In this document: piece by piece, positions 60,874 through 64,000 of the stretch
Position numbering within the stretch: position 1 is the stretch's first letter
Layout of the letters: each line of letters starts with the position of its first letter
From: Palsa-504 sp963800415
Lineage (GTDB): Bacteria; Actinomycetota; Actinomycetes; Streptosporangiales; Streptosporangiaceae
Direction of reading: 5' to 3'
DNA length: 64,000 nucleotides
Assembly (NCBI GenBank): GCA_963800415.1
Contig: CAWDBS010000060.1
Coordinates: 1 to 64,000, forward strand
Program-made: the position numbers and the translations under genes
Notes under the pieces: generated by a model
Database searches by the model: none
What the model saw: only the letters and a program-made list of their open reading frames with translations
Told to the model about the DNA's origin: nothing

Positions 60874-61311
60874 ATGATCCTCGCTGCGGCCGAGGTCTCG
60901 GCCTCGACGTTCACCGTGCTGATGGATCACGTGGCCCAGGGTTTCGAGGCCCTGGGAGCCGCGATCCTGGTCGTGGGCGTGATCTGGTCCTTTGTGCTCG
61001 CGGCGATGGCCGCGCGGCGGTTCGGGTGGTCAGCCAAGGCTTACCTGGTACTGCGCCAGTCATTCGGCGGGACCCTGCTGCTCGGCCTGGAAATCCTGGT
61101 CGCCGCCGATCTGCTTCGGACCGTCGCGGTCGCGCCTACCCTTGACAATGTCCTCGTGCTCGGGCTGATCGTGGTGATCAGGACGTTCCTGAGCTTCTCG
61201 CTGGAAACCGAGATCGAGGGCGTTGCGCCGTGGCGGCGGGCCACGATGGGCGGTGCCGGGACGATCCGCCGGGCGGCGGCGAGCGCGTGGGAGCCCGAGA
61301 CACCGACCTGA
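60874..61311 (+). CDS. DUF1622 membrane protein
   Basis: 145 residues from ATG 60874. Helices: MDHVAQGFEALGAAILVVGV IWSFVLAAMAA, then LVLRQSFGGTLLLGLEILVA ADLLRTVAVAP, then NVLVLGLIVVIRTFLSFSLE TEIEG. QGFExxGxxILxVGV, LLLGLEILVAADxxRTV and RTxLSxxLExEIEG are the signatures of the DUF1622 family of three-TM proteins of unknown function. Complete. Confidence 0.8.
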   Translation: MILAAAEVSASTFTVLMDHVAQGFEALGAAILVVGVIWSFVLAAMAARRFGWSAKAYLVLRQSFGGTLLLGLEILVAADLLRTVAVAPTLDNVLVLGLIVVIRTFLSFSLETEIEGVAPWRRATMGGAGTIRRAAASAWEPETPT

Positions 61312-61582
61312 TACGGGTCGCAGACCGGGAACGACGCTGCGGGCCGGTCGGCGCGGTAGCCTCCCGTTCGGCCCGGCCGAACTGCCGTAACCAGGTCGTC
61401 CGAACCGTCAGCGGTAGGCCCGGCGGGCCAGGCAGGATGGCTCCGATCAGCCACAAGATCGGGAACACAAAGCCGAGCAGGCCGAGGACCCAGTGCCCCT
61501 TGCGGAAGGAAAGTACGGCGATCGTCAGCACCAGAACCAGGTAGAGGATGGACATCGAGATGGCCCAGGCTGTTCCTGACAT
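61178..61582 (-). CDS. Small two-TM protein with a basic tail
   Basis: 134 codons from ATG 61582. MSGTAWAISMSILYLVLVLT IAVLSFRKGHWVLGLLGFVF PILWLIGAILPG forms two helices in a layout common to short actinobacterial membrane proteins. From about residue 70 the frame is basic low-complexity and its last 134 bases overlap the DUF1622 gene on the other strand, so the natural end may have been lost by a frameshift. Confidence 0.55.
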   Translation of the reverse strand: MSGTAWAISMSILYLVLVLTIAVLSFRKGHWVLGLLGFVFPILWLIGAILPGPPGLPLTVRTTWLRQFGRAEREATAPTGPQRRSRSATRIRSVSRAPTRSPPPGGSSRHRPSWPAATAQRPRSRFPARSSGTS

Positions 61583-61772
61583 AGCCTTATCTCCGTTCGG
61601 TCAGACTAGTGAGCTGAAGCCCGATGCGGTAAGTCGCACGGATACGGTGGCTTGCCATCCCGCATTCAGCACCGTCGTATCGAGGGCGAACGCCGACGGT
61701 CCGCTTTCCTCCCATAGCCTTCAGCGTGCGTCGCGCTGGCGCATCACCCGTTATGGATGACCACCCGAGGTA

Positions 61773-62537
61773 TCAGTAGGGGGGTGGCTGGTCAGGGGCT
61801 CGTAGCGCGCGTAGCGATGCCTCGAAGGACATCAGCCGGCTGCGGACGACTTCGGCGTACTGCGCGCCGGCTCCTCCCGGGGCCCGCTCAGCGTCCATCG
61901 CGGAGCGGACCGCCTGCAGCGAAGCCAGCGCCTCGGCGGCCCGGGCGCCAGCCTCCTCGTCCGGGGCTGATTCGCGCAGCGCGTACAGCGTCTGCGCAAG
62001 GTCATCCGAGCGGCGCTGGATGTCTGACCAGCGAGCGGCTGCATCACCGGCGGCAAACGCTGCAGGGGTTTCCGCGACGCTCATCGCGTCGTGGAGAGCC
62101 GAGCCCTTGGCGTACGCGTCGATGACCCTCGACCGCCAGTCCGTCGCGGCCGCAGAGCGACGGCCGGAGGAGTGCACGATCCAAAAAATCAAACCAGCGA
62201 GCACGGCGGCACCCAGAAGAATCCACAGCCATAGCAGGTTAGTACCCGACCCGCCGCTGGCCGGCGGCGAACTGCCCGGCTGTGTGGTCGGCGGACTGGC
62301 GGTGGCGGTAGCGGTAGCGGTAGCGGTGGCGGTGGCGGTGGCGGTAACCGTCACGCTCTGGCCGGGGGAAGTGACGACACTCGGGCTGGGGGAGGTGGTA
62401 ACGGTCGCGCTGGAGGTGGCGCCACGACTGGCCGACAAGCTCGAGATCGCGCTCTGGACGCTACTCCCGCATCCTGCCAGGCATCCGGCGGCCAGGATGG
62501 CTGCCGAAAAGAGAAGGCTCCTTCTAAACCGCCGCAT
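61773..62537 (-). CDS. Membrane-anchored lipoprotein-like protein with a Thr-Ala repeat
   Basis: 254 residues from ATG 62537. The signal region MRRFRRSLLFSAAILAAGCL AGCGSS has a lipobox Cys. A Ser/Thr/Pro-rich extracytoplasmic stretch with a (TA)n run follows, then a TM helix (LLWLWILLGAAVLAGLIFWI) and a helical C-terminal domain (DWRSRVIDAYAKGSALHDAM, SDDLAQTLYALRESAPDEEA, VVRSRLMSFEASLRALRAPD). This C-terminal part resembles conserved actinobacterial membrane-anchored domains of unknown role. Confidence 0.65.
   Translation of the reverse strand: MRRFRRSLLFSAAILAAGCLAGCGSSVQSAISSLSASRGATSSATVTTSPSPSVVTSPGQSVTVTATATATATATATATASPPTTQPGSSPPASGGSGTNLLWLWILLGAAVLAGLIFWIVHSSGRRSAAATDWRSRVIDAYAKGSALHDAMSVAETPAAFAAGDAAARWSDIQRRSDDLAQTLYALRESAPDEEAGARAAEALASLQAVRSAMDAERAPGGAGAQYAEVVRSRLMSFEASLRALRAPDQPPPY
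62296..62346. repeat. Hexanucleotide microsatellite inside the lipoprotein gene
   Basis: Eight units of GGTGGC or GGTAGC run in tandem and encode the alternating Thr-Ala stretch on the minus strand. Being in-frame (6 bp), length changes would only alter the linker length. Confidence 0.75.
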
Positions 62538-62623
62538 GCCCGATCCTTCCGTGCGATGTTTTCTGACCGACGCTGGGCAAAGTCATTCACAGTAATGATC
62601 CCGCCGATCGGACCACCCGGGCC

Positions 62624-64000
62624 TCACCCGTCTCGGGGGACCTGGCTGGCACTGGGGAGCTTGGCACCGGTCGTGCTACCGGGGAGCGCAGTGCCAGCGG
62701 CAGCGGGAGGCAGTACGTCGTACGCACTGTTTATCAGTCCCACCTGCTCGGTGGTGTATATCCTTTGCCGGCGCACGTCCCGGACGAAGGCGGGCCACCA
62801 GCTCACCAGCGCGCCGAGGCGGTTGCGGAAGCCGGTCAGGAAGCCGATGTGGATGAACAGCCAGATGACCCAGGCGAGGAAGCCGGACAGGTGCACGCGC
62901 CCCACCGAAACAACCGCGCGGCCACGGGACAGGTAAGCAGCCGACCCCAGGTCACGGTAGCGGAACGGCTTGGTGGCCATGTGCCCGGTGACCTCGTGTT
63001 TGATGCGTTCCCCGGCGTATATGCCGGTCTGCATGGCGACCTCGCATACACCGGGGAGCTTGTTCAGGCTCATCACGTCCCCGGTCACGAAGATCTCGGG
63101 GTGGCCGGGAATGGTGCAGTCGCCGCCGACCATGATGCGGCCGGCCCGGTCCTGCTTGGCGCCGGTGGCCGCCGCGATGGCCGCCGCGACCGGCGGCGCT
63201 GCCACCCCGGCGGTCCACAGCACGGTGCCCGCCTCATGGCGGGTCACCGTGCCGTCCTGAGCGCGGACGCTCAGCCCGGTGCCGTCTATACCGGTCACGA
63301 TCGAGTGCATGTGCTGCTCGACGCCGAGCTTGTCCAGGGTGCGTGCCGCCTTGGCCGACAGCTCCGGGCCGAACGAGGCGAGCGGGGCGTCCCCGCCGTC
63401 GAACAGCAGCACCCGGGCGTCCTCGGGCTTGATGTGCCGGTATTCGTCGCGCAGCGTCTTGGTGGCCACCTCGCGGATCTGCCCGGCCAGTTCGACGCCC
63501 GTGGGTCCGGCGCCGACCAGGGCGAAGGTGAGCCAGCGGGCGCGTTCGGCCGGGTCGGCCGCGGTATCGGCCATCTCGAACGCGCCGAAGACGCGGCGCC
63601 GGATGACCAGGGCATGCTCGATGGTCTTCATGCCGGGCGCCCACTGGGCATACTCGTCGTGCCCGAAATACGACTGCTGCACCCCGGCCGCCACGATCAG
63701 GTAGTCATAGCCGAACTCCAGCTGGTCCCCGAGCGGACGCGTCGCCAGGACCCGGCGCCCTTCGGTGTCGATGCCGGTCACCTCGGCCAGCACGAAGTCC
63801 GCGTTCTTGTGCTTGCGGAGCAGATCCCGCAGCGGGACGGCGATCTTCCCCTCGGACAAGATCCCGGTCGAGCACTGGTACAGCAGCGGCTGGAACAGGT
63901 GGTGCGGGCGCCTGTCGATCAGGGTCACCCGGACCGGGGCGCGGCGCAGCACCCGGGCGGCGAACAGCCCGGCGAATCCGCCGCCGATGATCACCACGCG
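62624..64000 (-). CDS. Type II NADH dehydrogenase-like FAD oxidoreductase (5' end outside the window)
   Basis: At least 458 residues; the window end cuts the start, with RVVIIGGGFAGLFAARVLRR the first dinucleotide loop. Further features: LIDRRPHHLFQPLLYQCSTG, second loop TFALVGAGPTGVELAGQIRE, VLWTAGVAAPPVAAAIAAAT, FVTGDVMSLNKLPGVCEVAM QTG (FAD GD motif with the quinone-site QxG) and a C-terminal amphipathic/hydrophobic region (VHLSGFLAWVIWLFIHIGFL) that anchors NDH-2 to the membrane. It passes electrons from NADH to quinone without proton pumping. Stop at 62624; intact as far as seen. Confidence 0.88.
   Translation of the reverse strand, partial: RVVIIGGGFAGLFAARVLRRAPVRVTLIDRRPHHLFQPLLYQCSTGILSEGKIAVPLRDLLRKHKNADFVLAEVTGIDTEGRRVLATRPLGDQLEFGYDYLIVAAGVQQSYFGHDEYAQWAPGMKTIEHALVIRRRVFGAFEMADTAADPAERARWLTFALVGAGPTGVELAGQIREVATKTLRDEYRHIKPEDARVLLFDGGDAPLASFGPELSAKAARTLDKLGVEQHMHSIVTGIDGTGLSVRAQDGTVTRHEAGTVLWTAGVAAPPVAAAIAAATGAKQDRAGRIMVGGDCTIPGHPEIFVTGDVMSLNKLPGVCEVAMQTGIYAGERIKHEVTGHMATKPFRYRDLGSAAYLSRGRAVVSVGRVHLSGFLAWVIWLFIHIGFLTGFRNRLGALVSWWPAFVRDVRRQRIYTTEQVGLINSAYDVLPPAAAGTALPGSTTGAKLPSASQVPRDG

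Noticed and set aside
62296..62346. CRISPR array
   Set aside because: Six-base units without spacers inside a coding sequence; no cas genes in the window.

Overview
The window is high-GC DNA with actinobacterial gene content: F420-type nitroreductase and DUF7144/DUF1622 proteins, SigE-type sigma factor, VapBC/RelBE modules, frequent GTG starts, and an ethylmalonyl-CoA operon. It most resembles a large-genome filamentous actinomycete (Streptosporangiales-like); the genus cannot be fixed from the sequence alone.

Layout. (1) 1-16.4 kb is an accessory region full of broken genes. It holds an ISAzo13 transposase end, a decayed tyrosine integrase, a TetR regulator divergent from three small membrane proteins, and a three-gene TPR / TPR-CHAT protease / one-TM-protein cassette bracketed by two related palindromes. 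It continues with a sigma factor that lost its -35 reader, DUF2252, aquaporin and K+-channel relics, and a VapBC module. (2) 16.4-26 kb holds a TetR/monooxygenase pair, a serine-recombinase relic, a UspA protein, a decayed GH13/MGH1 glycosidase pair and nested transposons: a clean IS1595-type element inside a decayed ISKra4-type element, next to an orphan IS200/IS605-like end. (3) 26-44.4 kb is a stress/dormancy-like island: a GNAT-acyl-CoA-synthetase, an operon of OtsB1-like HAD-GH65, Usp, zinc ribbon, GT4 and debranching enzyme, then an APH-ATPase fusion, a baeRF-like protein, a PRTase-hydrolase fusion and a patatin. Several have the architecture of Mycobacterium DosR-regulon proteins. (4) 44.5-51.8 kb is a second accessory segment with toxin-antitoxin modules, a polysaccharide deacetylase and an orphan second copy of the VapB-like antitoxin. 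(5) 52.1-58.3 kb is an intact ethylmalonyl-CoA pathway operon (ccr, ecm, lyase, hydratase, dehydrogenase). (6) 58.3-64 kb holds a frameshifted shikimate dehydrogenase, small hypothetical proteins, a lipoprotein with a hexanucleotide repeat and a type II NADH dehydrogenase cut by the window end.

Three copies of the 3' half of a tRNA-Asn (near 918, 15627 and 44697), each lacking the 5' half, suggest repeated use of one tRNA-Asn attachment site by integrating elements. Many genes are frameshifted or truncated; some could be sequencing indels, but the large deletions, inversions and duplications are real rearrangements if the assembly is right.

The strongest candidate for an undescribed system is the TPR / TPR-CHAT / small-TM cassette at 4.79-9.46 kb. 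The DosR-like island and the palindromic units around the cassette and inside the ISKra4 relic are the next most interesting.
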